Assembly: GCF_007625075.1 (NCBI RefSeq) | Contig: NZ_QMIE01000015.1 | Coordinates: forward strand, 50,369-114,368 | Reading direction: 5' to 3' | Source of the DNA: Oceanidesulfovibrio indonesiensis | Lineage (GTDB): Bacteria > Desulfobacterota > Desulfovibrionia > Desulfovibrionales > Desulfovibrionaceae | Length of the DNA: 64,000 bases | Shown: positions 1-9,233 of the stretch, in pieces | Layout: each line of letters begins with the position of its first letter | Position numbering within the stretch: position 1 is the stretch's first letter | Notes under the pieces: model-generated | Told to the model about the DNA's origin: nothing | What the model saw: only the letters and a program-made list of their open reading frames with translations | Database searches by the model: none | Translations under genes and position numbers: made by a program

Positions 1-756
1 CCATACAAGCAGCGGACCCAGCACCATTTCCAGAAGCAGGATCATGTTCACTTCAGGCGCCGGAATGAAGCGCGGAGCGTTAAGCAGGCAAAGAAATGAA
101 CCAGGCAGCACCACCAGGACGAGCAGAACGAGCGGAACGACATCCGGCATGGCCACGGCCAGGGAGCCAGCGTTCAGGAACGAAACAATGGCGGTAATGG
201 AGCCGCCGAGGATCATGCAGGGGACCATTTCCACATCGGGCTGGCTGCGGATGAGCACGAAGCCCGCGGCCATGAATACCGCCTGGAAGAGGGCGATTAT
301 GTCCCCTGTCGGGCTACTGCCGGAACCACCCAGACCGCCACCTACGATGACGATGATGCACCCAGCGGTGAGTACGACAGCAGCCCAGGTACGTAGCGGA
401 AGCCGTTCGCGCAGCACCAGGGCGGAGAAGAAAGCCGCCCAGATGGGCGCGGTGGAAATGATGGCCAGGGTATTGGCCACGCTGGTTCGCATGAGCGAAT
501 TGACGAACAGCATGTTCGCCGTGCTGAAGCATACGGCCGTGGCCACGCCAATGAGACCGAGGGCGCGTATCCGCTGGATGAGATTCTGCCGACCTCTCAT
601 GAGTGTGTAGACGGCAACGCCTGCAGCCATGCCCATGCCGCGGTAGAAGAGCAGCGGCCAGGTGTCCAGGTGCATGAGCCGCACGAGGAGGGTGTCCGGT
701 GTAATGATGAGAACGCCGGCAAAGGCCAACAGAAGACCGCGGGATTGTGAAGTCAT
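1..756 (-). CDS. EamA/DMT-family membrane transporter (3' part cut by window edge)
   Basis: Reading inward from the ATG at 754-756, the frame stays open for all 252 codons to base 1, so the C-terminus is missing. The protein begins MTSQSRGLLLAFAGVLI and is a run of hydrophobic helices broken by short basic loops, with glycine-rich turns such as GGGLGGSGSS in the middle. This is the two-fold repeat layout of the EamA drug/metabolite transporter family, whose members export small metabolites from the inner membrane. The substrate cannot be told from sequence. It lies 78 bases downstream of the response regulator on the same strand and may share its transcript. No clear Shine-Dalgarno precedes the start. 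The family call is firm; the function is generic. Confidence 0.8.
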   Translation of the reverse strand, partial: MTSQSRGLLLAFAGVLIITPDTLLVRLMHLDTWPLLFYRGMGMAAGVAVYTLMRGRQNLIQRIRALGLIGVATAVCFSTANMLFVNSLMRTSVANTLAIISTAPIWAAFFSALVLRERLPLRTWAAVVLTAGCIIVIVGGGLGGSGSSPTGDIIALFQAVFMAAGFVLIRSQPDVEMVPCMILGGSITAIVSFLNAGSLAVAMPDVVPLVLLVLVVLPGSFLCLLNAPRFIPAPEVNMILLLEMVLGPLLVW

Positions 757-834
757 TGGACAAAAGGGCTGAGGTTGCGAAAGAAAGACTCCATACCTCA
801 GCCAATGGCGAAGCGCCAGGGGCTGTTCCAGGGA

Positions 835-1194
835 TCAGTTCACCGCGCTTTCTATGCTGCGGGCTATCATTTCGAACGGCGCCGGTTTTTCAAGGAAAGC
901 GGAGTGGGGTTGGGACTGAACCCGGCCCATGGTCTCTGCATCCACGAAGGCCGAGTAGTAGATTACCGGGATGCCGCGATTGATGATCGCTGCTGCGTCA
1001 ATGCCATCCATGGCGCCCTTGAGCCGTATGTCCATGATAATGCAGTCGATGTCGTGTTCCCTGGCATAGGAAATCGCGTCCTCGCCCGTGTCCGTCACAT
1101 GGCAGACATCGTAGCCAAGCCTTGCGATGTTCCGTTCCAGGTACAACGCTGTGATGGCTTCATCTTCTACGATCATTACGTTTTTCGGATTCAT
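835..1194 (-). CDS. Single-domain response regulator (CheY-like receiver)
   Basis: This 119-residue protein is a receiver domain and nothing else. The acidic pocket is E10-D11 in MIVEDE, the phospho-acceptor is D55 in CIIMDIRLKG, the switch Ser is S81 and the conserved Lys is K103 in FLEKP. There is no DNA-binding or enzymatic output domain, so it must act by protein contact or as a phosphate relay. It starts 14 bases after the sensor kinase ends, behind a GAGG box, and is almost certainly its cognate partner. The sequence is most like receivers paired with HisKA_2-type kinases. The downstream target is unknown; a missing third component elsewhere in the genome is likely. Confidence 0.88.
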   Translation of the reverse strand: MNPKNVMIVEDEAITALYLERNIARLGYDVCHVTDTGEDAISYAREHDIDCIIMDIRLKGAMDGIDAAAIINRGIPVIYYSAFVDAETMGRVQSQPHSAFLEKPAPFEMIARSIESAVN

Positions 1195-1208
1195 TCAGAC
1201 CCTCGTCG

Positions 1209-2075
1209 TCAAGATTGCCGGATATGCATGGTTATGCACGCGCCTGTGTCGTTATGCAAGTCCAGAGTGCCGTTCAGCTGTCTGGCCAGGCTTTTCACGA
1301 GCTGCAATCCCAAACGATTCGAACTGCCCAGGGTGAAGTTCTCGGGGAAGCCCACTCCGTCGTCACATACCTGGAGACGATATCCGTTTTCCATACTCTT
1401 GAGTCGCAGATAGATGGTTCCCGAAGCGCCATTTGGATGGGCGTGTTTGTAGGCATTGGTCAACAGTTCGCTGCATATCAACCCGCACGGTACAGCCTCC
1501 CTGGGCGACACTTCCACCGGATCGAGTTCCATTATGATATCGACCTGTTTGGAGTCGTTGTCGTACAGAGCGATCAGCCCCCGGCTCAGGTTCTGCAGGT
1601 AGGTGTCCAGACGCAGGGAGGCGAATGTTTGCTGCGAATATATCTGCTTGTGTATGAGGATGATGGCGTCCAATCGCATGCGCACCTGGTTCAGCGTTTC
1701 CTCGGCGCTCGCATCCTCGACGTTTTCCCGTTGCATCTCCACGAGGGACAGGATGACGCCCAGGTTGTTCTTGATGCGATGGTGCACCTCCTTGAGCAGG
1801 GCGTCCTTGTCTGCAAGAGTCGATTCAAGCTTAGCGTTGAGCCGCTCGCGCACCCTGACTTGAGTATGCGCATAGAAGCCAAAAATCAAAAATATGGCAA
1901 AGATGAGGCTTCGGATATAGACTTCGTGCTCCGGGACGTCGAAAATGAGCAGGTCGATGAAAGTGCCTTCATAGAAAAGGAGCCAGTCCAGGACCGCATC
2001 AAGCACGCAGACGCCGATGCCGCAGGCCACAGAAATCAGGAGCATGCGATAGCGATTCATGAATCCGGAAGACAT
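1209..2075 (-). CDS. Membrane sensor histidine kinase, HisKA_2 type
   Basis: The 288-residue protein has two N-terminal membrane helices (about residues 11-34 and 55-70) with a short loop between them, then a coiled linker. The dimerisation/phosphotransfer box is KEVHHRIKNN (H98/H99), the hallmark of the HisKA_2 family. The ATPase domain follows, with N-box ICSELLTNAYKHAHPNG and G1 box CDDGVGFP. The chosen ATG at 2073-2075 has AAGGAA upstream; a longer frame to 2204 lacks a ribosome site and adds an unlikely basic, Cys-rich stretch. There is no recognisable sensor domain, so the signal is probably sensed in or near the membrane. It forms an operon with the receiver protein just downstream. 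Confidence 0.85.
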   Translation of the reverse strand: MSSGFMNRYRMLLISVACGIGVCVLDAVLDWLLFYEGTFIDLLIFDVPEHEVYIRSLIFAIFLIFGFYAHTQVRVRERLNAKLESTLADKDALLKEVHHRIKNNLGVILSLVEMQRENVEDASAEETLNQVRMRLDAIILIHKQIYSQQTFASLRLDTYLQNLSRGLIALYDNDSKQVDIIMELDPVEVSPREAVPCGLICSELLTNAYKHAHPNGASGTIYLRLKSMENGYRLQVCDDGVGFPENFTLGSSNRLGLQLVKSLARQLNGTLDLHNDTGACITMHIRQS

Positions 2076-2409
2076 CTCCGTTCCTTTCGGCAAACATTCA
2101 TTCAACGGATGCGCAGGGAGCCTCCAGCGCAGTTCACTGTTTTTGCTGACAGAAAGTCCCCGGTGAAATCGGCGTTGCAGCAGGTTGCCGCGAGAATAGA
2201 GCATGCCGGGACTGCTTTGCTCATGGAGTCGGACCCAGTCGGGTGCCTGCCCAAATACTTACTATACGTAGAGGAAAAAGGAAGAAAAATCCAGAAACCG
2301 CTGGTTCGTTTACAGAAGATCGTGACTCATATCTTGACCCGCGCCGCACATCGCTCTACATCCGAGCGTGTCCGTCATACTGAATGCGGCATCAACCTAA
2401 GGAGTCCCC
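2076..2409. other. Divergent intergenic region between the kinase and UDP-glucuronate decarboxylase genes
   Basis: These 334 bases separate two genes that face away from each other. They hold the kinase ribosome site, a candidate sigma-70 promoter for the decarboxylase (2334-2362) and an AAGGAG site at 2399-2404. I see no RNA gene or convincing small coding sequence. Confidence 0.5.
2334..2362 (+). promoter_or_regulatory. Candidate sigma-70 promoter of the UDP-glucuronate decarboxylase gene
   Basis: TTGACC at 2334-2339 is separated by 17 bases from TACATC at 2357-2362, about 47 bases before the ATG. The -35 is good (5/6); the -10 is poor. No transcript evidence is available. Confidence 0.35.
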
Positions 2410-3420
2410 ATGCATCTGAAGAAGCGCATCATCGTCACCGGCGGCGCCGGTTTTCTGGGCTCGCATCTGTGCGAGTTTCTTCTCAGCGCCGGGAACGAAG
2501 TCCTCTGCGTGGACAATTTCTATACCGGATCAAAGATGACAGTGGAGCATCTGCTCGAACACCCGGGTTTCGATGTCATCCGCCACGACATCACCTTCCC
2601 GCTGTATCTGGAAGCGGATGAGATATACAATCTCGCCTGCCCGGCGTCGCCCATTCATTACCAGAACGACCCTGTGCAGACGACCAAGGTATGCGTGCAT
2701 GGGTCCATCAACATGCTGGGCCTGGCCAAGCGCCTGAAGGCCAAGATCATGCAGGCCTCCACCTCCGAGGTGTACGGCGATCCTGCCATACATCCCCAGC
2801 CCGAGAGCTATCGCGGCGACGTCAATCCTATCGGTCCGCGCTCCTGCTATGATGAAGGCAAGCGCTGCGCGGAAACGTTGTTTTTCGACTACCACCGTCA
2901 ACACAACCTGCGCATCAAGGTTGCCCGGATTTTCAATACCTACGGCCCACGCATGCATCCCAATGACGGCCGCGTGGTCTCCAACTTCATCTGCCAGGCC
3001 CTTCGCGGCGATCCCATCACCGTATACGGCGACGGTTCGCAGACACGCTCCTTCTGCTATGTGGACGACATGATCGCCGGGTTCATCAAGCTCATGCACT
3101 CGCGCGATGAATTCATCGGCCCCGTGAATCTGGGCAATCCAGGTGAGTACTCGATTCTGCAGATAGCGGAAACGGTGCGGGAGCTTATCGGCGCGTCTGT
3201 GGAGATTGTGTTCAAGGATCTGCCCAAAGACGACCCGCGCCGCCGCCAGCCGGATATTACCCTGGCCAAGGAAGAGATGGATTGGGAGCCGCGCGTTCCC
3301 CTCAAGGAAGGCCTGGAGAAGACCATCGCCTACTTCGACGATTTCCTTTCCAGCCTGGACCGCGCGGACAGGAAAAAACAGCAGGTGCTGGGCACCGTAT
3401 TGGACCGCAGCTGCAGGTAA
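2410..3420 (+). CDS. UDP-glucuronate decarboxylase (UDP-xylose synthase), SDR family
   Basis: This 336-residue extended short-chain dehydrogenase would convert UDP-glucuronate to UDP-xylose with bound NAD+, supplying pentose units for surface polysaccharide. The N-terminal Rossmann motif is [10 protein letters not shown] (residues 11-20). The catalytic Ser/Thr-Tyr-Lys set is in STSEVYGD and SCYDEGKR (Y147, K151). The stretch [17 protein letters not shown] is characteristic of the UXS branch. AAGGAG lies 6 bases before the ATG. It is monocistronic, ending in a strong bidirectional hairpin shared with the convergent ATP-grasp gene. A related dTDP-glucose dehydratase or UDP-glucuronate epimerase is less likely given the UXS signature. 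The C-terminal 20 residues are a basic, probably disordered tail. Confidence 0.88.
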   Translation: MHLKKRIIVTGGAGFLGSHLCEFLLSAGNEVLCVDNFYTGSKMTVEHLLEHPGFDVIRHDITFPLYLEADEIYNLACPASPIHYQNDPVQTTKVCVHGSINMLGLAKRLKAKIMQASTSEVYGDPAIHPQPESYRGDVNPIGPRSCYDEGKRCAETLFFDYHRQHNLRIKVARIFNTYGPRMHPNDGRVVSNFICQALRGDPITVYGDGSQTRSFCYVDDMIAGFIKLMHSRDEFIGPVNLGNPGEYSILQIAETVRELIGASVEIVFKDLPKDDPRRRQPDITLAKEEMDWEPRVPLKEGLEKTIAYFDDFLSSLDRADRKKQQVLGTVLDRSCR

Positions 3421-3445
3421 TCTCGACAGGCAAAAGCGCACGAGA

Positions 3446-3491
3446 AGAGGGCAGGCGCCTGAAGTATGGGGAAGTCAGGCGCCTGCCCTTT
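3446..3491. terminator. Bidirectional rho-independent terminator
   Basis: A perfect 14-bp dyad (arms 3449-3462 and 3475-3488, GGGCAGGCGCCTGA) with a 12-base loop sits between two convergent genes. It is followed by TTT on the plus strand and preceded by an A-rich run that serves the minus strand. Confidence 0.85.
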
Positions 3492-3519
3492 GTCATATCG
3501 AAAATCTGCCACGCTGGGT

Positions 3520-4692
3520 TCAAGCCATGTTCAGAAACTCCTTGAGATCGGAGCCAAGAATGGCGTGCAACTCGCCCAGGTCGTCTTCCCGGTCCTGAAC
3601 GAAGAGGAACGCGAACACGCCGTAGCGGGCATAGTCCACGACCCGCAGCTCCAGCGGCTTGGAGAAGCACCCACAGAACCCTTCATAGTCTACTTGAAGA
3701 ATCGCCGAACAGTCTACATCTGGCGCTATATCCGCAACGACAACAGCATACACATTGCCCTCGCGCGGCGGCAATATTGTATCCCAGTCCGGGGCAACGC
3801 CGTCCAGATAGCATGCATAGGGGTTTACACCGTAGGCGTGATGCGCCAGGTCTGTGACGCACCAGCCGGCAAAGCGCATGGGATTCACCTCGATGGGCGC
3901 AATATTGCCGGCGTCGTCCACGCGCAGTTCCACGTGCACCGGAAAATTCGCCAGGCCGGCGCGTTCGCCCAGTTCGGCCAGGAACGCGGCGAACGGCTCG
4001 CGCCAACGCCGGATGATAGCGGGCGAGGTGACGTACACGCGGTCCGAGACATCGTCCGCTGAGGCGAAGAGGTGGCCGAGAATATTCACGATGACCACGT
4101 TGCCCTCGCCGTCGTAGAAGGCGTCCACGGCGAACTCCTCGCCTTCGATGCATTGTTCGATCACGAAACGGTCCGCGTCCAGGACCTCGCGGGGGTAGTA
4201 TCGGCGGATGCGCTCCATGTCGGCTCGGATTTTCGCAACGATCTGCTTCCAGCCGACGGCTGATTCCACCCGATGTACGCCCAGGCTGAAGAACCCCACG
4301 GCCGGCTTGACGATACAAGGATAGACGAGTTCTTCGGCGTCGATCTGCTCCAATTCGTCGAACGCCACGCCCTTGTAAAAATAGTTTGGATACATGGGCG
4401 CGATGAGATCACGGAATGCTACCTTGTCCTTGAACACGTCGATCATGGCCGGCAGTCTGGTATCCGCGAGGTTCGCGGCGATCCAGCCAATGGCGTTCTC
4501 CGAGTTCGCATAAATTCTGGGGGATTGCCGGGCCGCGGCGGCAAAGGCCGCGTCGTCGAGCAGCCGCATGGCGTCCACCCCGCAACCGTCCAGGCTGGCG
4601 CGGGCCTTGGCGTTGTCCAGCACGAGACCCCGCCGTTCGATCACGGTGTTTTTGAGAAAATCGGAGACGTACGGATCATCGAGGATGAACAT
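3520..4692 (-). CDS. ATP-grasp domain carboxylate ligase of unknown substrate
   Basis: The 390-residue protein has an ATP-grasp fold in its middle: a nucleotide-binding Lys in VKPAVGFFSLGV, the hinge IEQCIEGEEFAVDAF, and a C-terminal metal/ATP segment ending ELRVDDAGNIAPIEVNPMR with the usual E-x-N-x-R pattern. Such enzymes activate a carboxylate as acyl-phosphate and join it to an amine or thiol. The first 100 residues are a pre-ATP-grasp domain. Neighbours do not reveal the substrate. AAGGA precedes the ATG, and the gene is monocistronic. It resembles the stand-alone ligases of peptide or amino-acid modification more than purine or biotin enzymes. Family firm, reaction unknown. Confidence 0.82.
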   Translation of the reverse strand: MFILDDPYVSDFLKNTVIERRGLVLDNAKARASLDGCGVDAMRLLDDAAFAAAARQSPRIYANSENAIGWIAANLADTRLPAMIDVFKDKVAFRDLIAPMYPNYFYKGVAFDELEQIDAEELVYPCIVKPAVGFFSLGVHRVESAVGWKQIVAKIRADMERIRRYYPREVLDADRFVIEQCIEGEEFAVDAFYDGEGNVVIVNILGHLFASADDVSDRVYVTSPAIIRRWREPFAAFLAELGERAGLANFPVHVELRVDDAGNIAPIEVNPMRFAGWCVTDLAHHAYGVNPYACYLDGVAPDWDTILPPREGNVYAVVVADIAPDVDCSAILQVDYEGFCGCFSKPLELRVVDYARYGVFAFLFVQDREDDLGELHAILGSDLKEFLNMA

Positions 4693-4965
4693 GGATTATC
4701 CTTGGAAACTTTGTGTATGGTGCCGGGAAACGACTCACGACAAGGGGGAAATGAATAGCCGGGGTTGCGTGAGGAGGCAAGCCCGTTTGCCGCCATGCGG
4801 AACACCTGGTGGCAATTTCGAGGAATCATGATACGAAGCTGAATCATTGCAGGTGACTCCAGCCCTGGAGAATCCTGGATTCGAGGCGTATCGCGTCCAG
4901 AAAAATTTATTGCGTCCGGACTGGATCGTCCCCCCTTCACTTCCAACCCAATCGGAGACTTGAAA

Positions 4966-5376
4966 ATGCGCAATCTGTTGCTTCTGTTCGTTGCAGGCTT
5001 GTTGCTGGTCGCGGCGGCGCCGGCATCCGCTCAGATAAAGTACGGCACCTGGGAGATAACCACCAAGGTGAGCATGCCCGGCATGCCCATGGAAATGCCC
5101 GCCATGACGCACACCCAGTGTCTGACCGAGGACGGCATGACGCCCCAGGCCGAACAGCCAGATCACAACTGTGAAACGGAATCCCGCGTGGAAGGCGACA
5201 CGGTGCACTACACCGTGATCTGCGATTCGCCCGAAGGCTCCATGCGGGGCGAGGGCACGGCTACCTATGCCGGGGACACCATGTCAGGATCCATGCACAT
5301 GGTCATGGAAGGTGATGACGGAGACATGGAAGTGACGCAGGAGTACTCGGGACGCTACCTCGGCCCCTGCGAATAG
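4966..5376 (+). CDS. DUF3617 family secreted protein
   Basis: This 136-residue protein has a clear Sec signal peptide (MRNLLLLFVAGLLLVAAAPASA, residues 1-22, cleavage near ASA-Q). The mature part is a small beta-rich domain with the DUF3617 pattern: YGTWEITTKVSMPGMP, a Cys in HTQCLTEDGM, two further Cys and a final GPC. The Met-rich patch PGMPMEMPAM is typical. The domain's function is not known. An in-frame TTG lies at 4960, but GGAG at 4954-4957 is 8 bases from the ATG at 4966 and only 2 from the TTG, so the ATG is preferred. It is divergent from the ATP-grasp gene. Confidence 0.85.
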   Translation: MRNLLLLFVAGLLLVAAAPASAQIKYGTWEITTKVSMPGMPMEMPAMTHTQCLTEDGMTPQAEQPDHNCETESRVEGDTVHYTVICDSPEGSMRGEGTATYAGDTMSGSMHMVMEGDDGDMEVTQEYSGRYLGPCE

Positions 5377-5455
5377 ATAGAGCTTCGCAATGTGGGCGGC
5401 GGCGCAGGATGTCGCCGCCTGTCAGGCTGTCGATCTGATTTTTCGGCTGGGCCGC

Positions 5456-6592
5456 TCAGAAACGTATGCCGTAGCGGGCCAGACGTCTGGCAGCCTGGAC
5501 GCGTTTTTTCTGCTGCCACAGGTACACGAGCAAAAGTGCGCCGATCGTCAGCACGATCAACGCGCCGATCAGCAACATCTCCTGCCAGACGTCCTCCTGC
5601 GCGGCGAGGCAGGCATCCGCAAAGCCCGCTTCCAGCACACTCATCGCCGGCGCTTCAGGGTTGTAGGCCACGGGAATACCGGCACCTGGGGCATACCGGG
5701 CCGCCATTGTCTCCGCATGATCCACTGAGCGAGAGGGCGCGTAACAGAAGTGGATACGGCTGCCTGTAAGGTTTTTGCCGTCCACCACGTACCCATAGGC
5801 TACATCGGCCTTGTAGCCGCGAACCGAATTTCTGCCCTGCCGGATTCGCGTTTCCTGAACGGACGACTCCGTCACTACGCCCCGCACCGAGGGCCAGTGC
5901 GCACTTTCCTCGGCCAGGCGCACGTTCTCCCGCGCGTTGTTCAGACGGGTGTCCATAAGCATGAAAAAGCCCACCCCGAGCACCAAAAGCACAGCCGCGG
6001 CAAGGAGCATGACGCTGTTCACCTGTCGCCAGGAAGCTTCGCGGTCGGCCGGTGTGGTGAGGGCGCCCCAATACACGTTCGTGTCGCCCTCCACGGCAAG
6101 GGAGCGTTTGGAATCCGCGGGATCGTGGTAGATGAGCACGTCCTGCGGTTTTCTGGAAAGATAGCGCCGGCCGCTGGTGGCTATGGAAGCGATGCCCCAG
6201 GGAGGAGCGTCGTCCGGGGCGTTCCTGGACTTGAGTTCCACGAGGTAGCCCTGCACGCCGCTCACGCCTGTGGGGTGCATGCGCATTGGCTCGGGCCGAA
6301 TAGACAGCATCAGGCGGTTGGTTCGCTCCAGGCGCGGCTTGAGCGTGGCCAGGAGCACCCGGTCCATAACCAGGAAAAGGGCCAGCGTGACAACGCTGAC
6401 CACGCCGGCCATGATGAGCAGGGTAGGGTCCGGCTTGCGCAGATAGAGCAGAAGGAACATGCCCGCAATGCCGAGCACCGTGCCCAGAAAAACCCAACGC
6501 ATGACGGTGAAAACCCGCATCATGGGCCTGAGCTTGGGATGAATCTCGTCGCCCTTGTTTTGCCGGTACGGGTCCTGGTCGCGTCCCTTCAT
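5456..6592 (-). CDS. DUF3592 family membrane protein
   Basis: The 378-residue protein has four membrane segments: two near the N-terminus (about residues 30-50 and 58-78), one near 200-220 and one near the C-terminus, before a basic KKRVQAARRLARYG tail. Between the third and fourth helices lies a DUF3592 domain: WPSVRGVVTESSV, then GYKADVAYGYVVDG and GAGIPVAYNPEAP. The domain recurs in membrane proteins of unknown function and in a cysteine-poor OB-like fold. The start is uncertain: the ATG at 6590-6592 has a purine-rich AAGAGAAG just upstream, while an earlier ATG at 6613 has none. It stands alone, oriented away from the chemoreceptor promoter. Confidence 0.72.
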   Translation of the reverse strand: MKGRDQDPYRQNKGDEIHPKLRPMMRVFTVMRWVFLGTVLGIAGMFLLLYLRKPDPTLLIMAGVVSVVTLALFLVMDRVLLATLKPRLERTNRLMLSIRPEPMRMHPTGVSGVQGYLVELKSRNAPDDAPPWGIASIATSGRRYLSRKPQDVLIYHDPADSKRSLAVEGDTNVYWGALTTPADREASWRQVNSVMLLAAAVLLVLGVGFFMLMDTRLNNARENVRLAEESAHWPSVRGVVTESSVQETRIRQGRNSVRGYKADVAYGYVVDGKNLTGSRIHFCYAPSRSVDHAETMAARYAPGAGIPVAYNPEAPAMSVLEAGFADACLAAQEDVWQEMLLIGALIVLTIGALLLVYLWQQKKRVQAARRLARYGIRF

Positions 6593-6818
6593 CTTCTCTT
6601 CGTTCCTCGTCATGAGCGTGGCGCATGCTATTCTATTGCCAGGTGAAACATCACAATAGGTAAACCTTGTGCTCCTGCGGCATTATTCGCAATGCTCCCG
6701 CCGGAGCCGTCCTTGTAACTGGGGCGCGAAGATGCAATAATTTTCTGCTCCCAGGAATGAAGAAGTACGAGCGTACAAGATTTTTCGTTCCCGGTGATAG
6801 CACTCACAAGGCGAGAAG

Positions 6819-8666
6819 TCATCGGCTCATGGCTTGGAGCGCAGCGCCGGCGCCGCTGTGCGTCTGCTTCCTTTCGTAATGAGGGGAAATGAAAAAGTCA
6901 CACTTGGAACAGTTGGCTATCTTCTTCGCCTGTTCTTCCTGCACCACGCCGCCGCAGAAGGTACCACTGACCGAGGCGCAATTGTGGCCGTCGTTGGGCC
7001 AGGCAGGGCAGACGCCCATCTCGCTCTCTTTGGCACCGCCTTTCTCACGGCCGCACTTCTTGAATTCCCAGCAGGGGATCTTCTCGCCGTCATATTCATC
7101 CTCGGCTCCGATGATGGTCTGAATGAGCCGTTCCAGGTCGCTGGATTTGCCGGTCATCTCCAGCACATCCTCGGCGGCCTGGTTCATGGTTTTCGTGGTT
7201 TCGGCCGCAACTTCTGTGATGGCCAGCACCGCGCGGTTGATCTGTTCCGAGGCGGCGGCCTGCTGCTCCGCGGCTGTGGCGATAGCCTGCACCTGGTCGC
7301 TGCACCGTTCCGATGCCCCGTTGATGTCCACGAGAAGCGCGGCGGCGCTTTCCGCCCGGCCGGTGACCTCCTTGACCACGGCGGTGGCGCTTTTCATCTC
7401 GCTGCCTGCCTGGCTCGCGCTGGACTGGATAGAGGTGATGGTCTGGCTCACCTCCTTGGTCGCAGTCATGGTTTTTTCCGCCAATTTCCGGACCTCGTCC
7501 GCTACCACGGCAAAGCCGCGGCCGTGCTCTCCAGCGCGTGCCGCCTCGATGGCAGCGTTCAGAGCGAGCAAGTTGGTCTGGTCGGCGATGTCGTTGATGA
7601 CCGTGATGACGCGATTGATGCCCTCGGCCTCTTCGCCCAGAGTCGACACCCTTTGCCCCAGGGCGCCCACGGCCTGGTCCACCTGCATGATGAGGTCGGT
7701 GAGCTGCTTCACGGCGCCGGCCCCCTCGGACGATTTATCGCTGGAGTCAGCGGCAAGGGAGGCTGCTTCGCTGGCGTTGTTGGCAACCTCCATGACCGTG
7801 GCGTTCATCTCGTTCATGGCCGTGGCCGTCTCGTTGGCGCGGTCGTTCTGGGCGTCGGCGCCTCGGTTGGCATTTTCCACGATGCCGGCCAGATTCTGGC
7901 TGGCCTGAAATACGGAACGGGCAATCAGCAAGGCGTCTTCAGAAATTCGTCGGATCGTCCTCTCCTGGTCCTCCAGCGCCTGGGCCTGTGCGCGCTCGGT
8001 GGTCGCATCCAGGTACATGGTAAATGCGCCGAGGACCTCGCCGCCGTCGAGAAGCGGGGTAGAGATGACGCGCAACAGCTTGTTCTGGCCTTGCTGAGTG
8101 GTCACTTCCATTTCGACTTTCTGGACAGCGCGCGTCTGCATGGCCTGAGTGGAGCAGACCCGGGCGTTGTCATCGCCTTTAAAAAAACCGCCGGCCGTCT
8201 GGCCGAGATATGCCTCGGTCGGACCGTCCTTGCCCATGAGCTGCAAAAGGCTTGCACTCACGAAACGGATGCGCCCTTCCGCATTCAGGACGAGGCAGGG
8301 GGTCGTTGTCCCCACGGCCTCGAACAGTCCCGCCAGTGTCGCACGCTCGTGATCGATGACGCCGCGTACCCTGGCGAGAATTGGGTAGTCTGAGGGAACA
8401 TGTGACGAGACGTTCGTCGTGTGCGTATTGTTGTCGACAATCCTATCCAGTTCGGAAAGTATTTGTTCACAAGGACCGCGAAGCTTTTTGTCAAGTAAGA
8501 CATAAAGAATTCCGCCCCCCATGATGCTCGCGAGTGCGGCTGCGACGATCCCTGAGGCGATGCCGGGATCATCCATGGACGCAACGACATGGCACGATGC
8601 GGCAACGACGGTGAATATGACAATGAAACAGACGAACGGAAGAAAACGAGAAGAAAGCGAAGACAT
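6819..8666 (-). CDS. Methyl-accepting chemotaxis protein with PAS domain and two-CW-like Cys-rich tail
   Basis: The 615-residue receptor begins with two hydrophobic helices (about 8-30 and 36-58) joined by only a few residues, so it has almost no periplasmic sensor. A PAS domain follows (about 112-225, with [20 protein letters not shown]). The signalling domain carries the canonical hairpin [20 protein letters not shown]. The last 80 residues form a Cys-rich module, CWEFKKCG ... GVCPAW ... [11 protein letters not shown] ... CSKCDFF, which resembles the two-CW domain seen on Desulfovibrio receptors and could bind metal or sense redox state. The frame is open to 9029, but the ATG at 8664-8666 starts the membrane segment and has a G-rich upstream region. 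Expected role: sensing a cytoplasmic or redox cue and controlling CheA. Confidence 0.9.
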   Translation of the reverse strand: MSSLSSRFLPFVCFIVIFTVVAASCHVVASMDDPGIASGIVAAALASIMGGGILYVLLDKKLRGPCEQILSELDRIVDNNTHTTNVSSHVPSDYPILARVRGVIDHERATLAGLFEAVGTTTPCLVLNAEGRIRFVSASLLQLMGKDGPTEAYLGQTAGGFFKGDDNARVCSTQAMQTRAVQKVEMEVTTQQGQNKLLRVISTPLLDGGEVLGAFTMYLDATTERAQAQALEDQERTIRRISEDALLIARSVFQASQNLAGIVENANRGADAQNDRANETATAMNEMNATVMEVANNASEAASLAADSSDKSSEGAGAVKQLTDLIMQVDQAVGALGQRVSTLGEEAEGINRVITVINDIADQTNLLALNAAIEAARAGEHGRGFAVVADEVRKLAEKTMTATKEVSQTITSIQSSASQAGSEMKSATAVVKEVTGRAESAAALLVDINGASERCSDQVQAIATAAEQQAAASEQINRAVLAITEVAAETTKTMNQAAEDVLEMTGKSSDLERLIQTIIGAEDEYDGEKIPCWEFKKCGREKGGAKESEMGVCPAWPNDGHNCASVSGTFCGGVVQEEQAKKIANCSKCDFFISPHYERKQTHSGAGAALQAMSR

Positions 8667-9002
8667 CCCAGCCCCCAAGTGACGATGACAAGAAAAAGGC
8701 CTTTGGAAAAACAAAATATCCGCACGCATACCGAAGCACGCAGAAGAGGCATCCAGAAAAACAGCAGCCAACCCTAAACACAACCGGCGCGGTAGGAATA
8801 AGGTATGCAAATATGCCATGTCAATAAATGCTGGCGTATAGTGTACGCAGCGGGCGATTGTTCGGGCAGCAGAATCGAACTGTCCGTTCAGGAAATCCGG
8901 AAGTCGTGTTATTGATGAGCGACGGAAGGAAGCTGACAGGACAGGGCGAACAGTATCAGCGGGGGCAAAATTCCTGTTGCCGGGCGGTCCTGATTTTGTC
9001 CA
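8667..9002. other. Chemoreceptor upstream region
   Basis: About 336 bases between the receptor start and the tRNA terminator. They hold a candidate sigma-70 promoter for the receptor (8795-8824). I see no other gene or RNA. Confidence 0.5.
8795..8824 (-). promoter_or_regulatory. Candidate sigma-70 promoter of the chemoreceptor gene
   Basis: On the minus strand TTGACA (8819-8824) is followed after 18 bases by TATTCC (8795-8800). The -35 is perfect and the -10 is weak. The start codon is about 130 bases further on. No sigma-28 flagellar-type promoter was found here. Confidence 0.4.
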
Positions 9003-9030
9003 CAAAAAAAGGTGCGACCGAAGCCGCACC
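9003..9030 (-). terminator. Rho-independent terminator of tRNA-Met with UUCG tetraloop
   Basis: On the minus strand GGTGCGGC-TTCG-GTCGCACC forms an 8-bp stem closed by a stable UUCG loop, followed directly by seven T residues (9004-9010 as A on the plus strand). It begins 10 bases after the tRNA 3' end. Confidence 0.92.
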
Positions 9031-9040
9031 TTGAGAAATC

Positions 9041-9117
9041 TGGTAGCGAGGGAGGGAATTGAACCCCCGACACTGCGGATATGAGCCGCATGCTCTAACC
9101 GACTGAGCTACCTCGCC
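9041..9117 (-). tRNA. tRNA-Met (anticodon CAT, elongator type)
   Basis: The 77-base gene folds as a cloverleaf with the 3' CCA encoded. The acceptor stem GGCGAGG pairs with CCTCGCT (one G-T at the first pair). The D arm is AGCTCAGTCGGTTAGAGCA, the anticodon arm TGCGG-CTCATAT-CCGCA and the T arm GGGGGTTCAATTCCCTC. The CAT anticodon is at 9081-9083 on the plus strand. The D-arm and absence of the initiator three-GC anticodon stem argue for elongator Met. A CAT tRNA modified to read isoleucine (by TilS) cannot be excluded by sequence alone. Confidence 0.92.
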
Positions 9118-9233
9118 ATTTGTGTCATGCAGGGGAAGGAGTCACCATTGGTGGAAACAGATTGAACTCCTGTCGCGCCCTGCGAAGCATGGGTAGATAG
9201 CACCACTGTCCGCGCTTGGCAAGGGGAGATTCC

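Noticed and set aside
9041..9117. tRNA-Met as an integration site
   Set aside because: No integrase or repeated 3' tRNA end is seen nearby.
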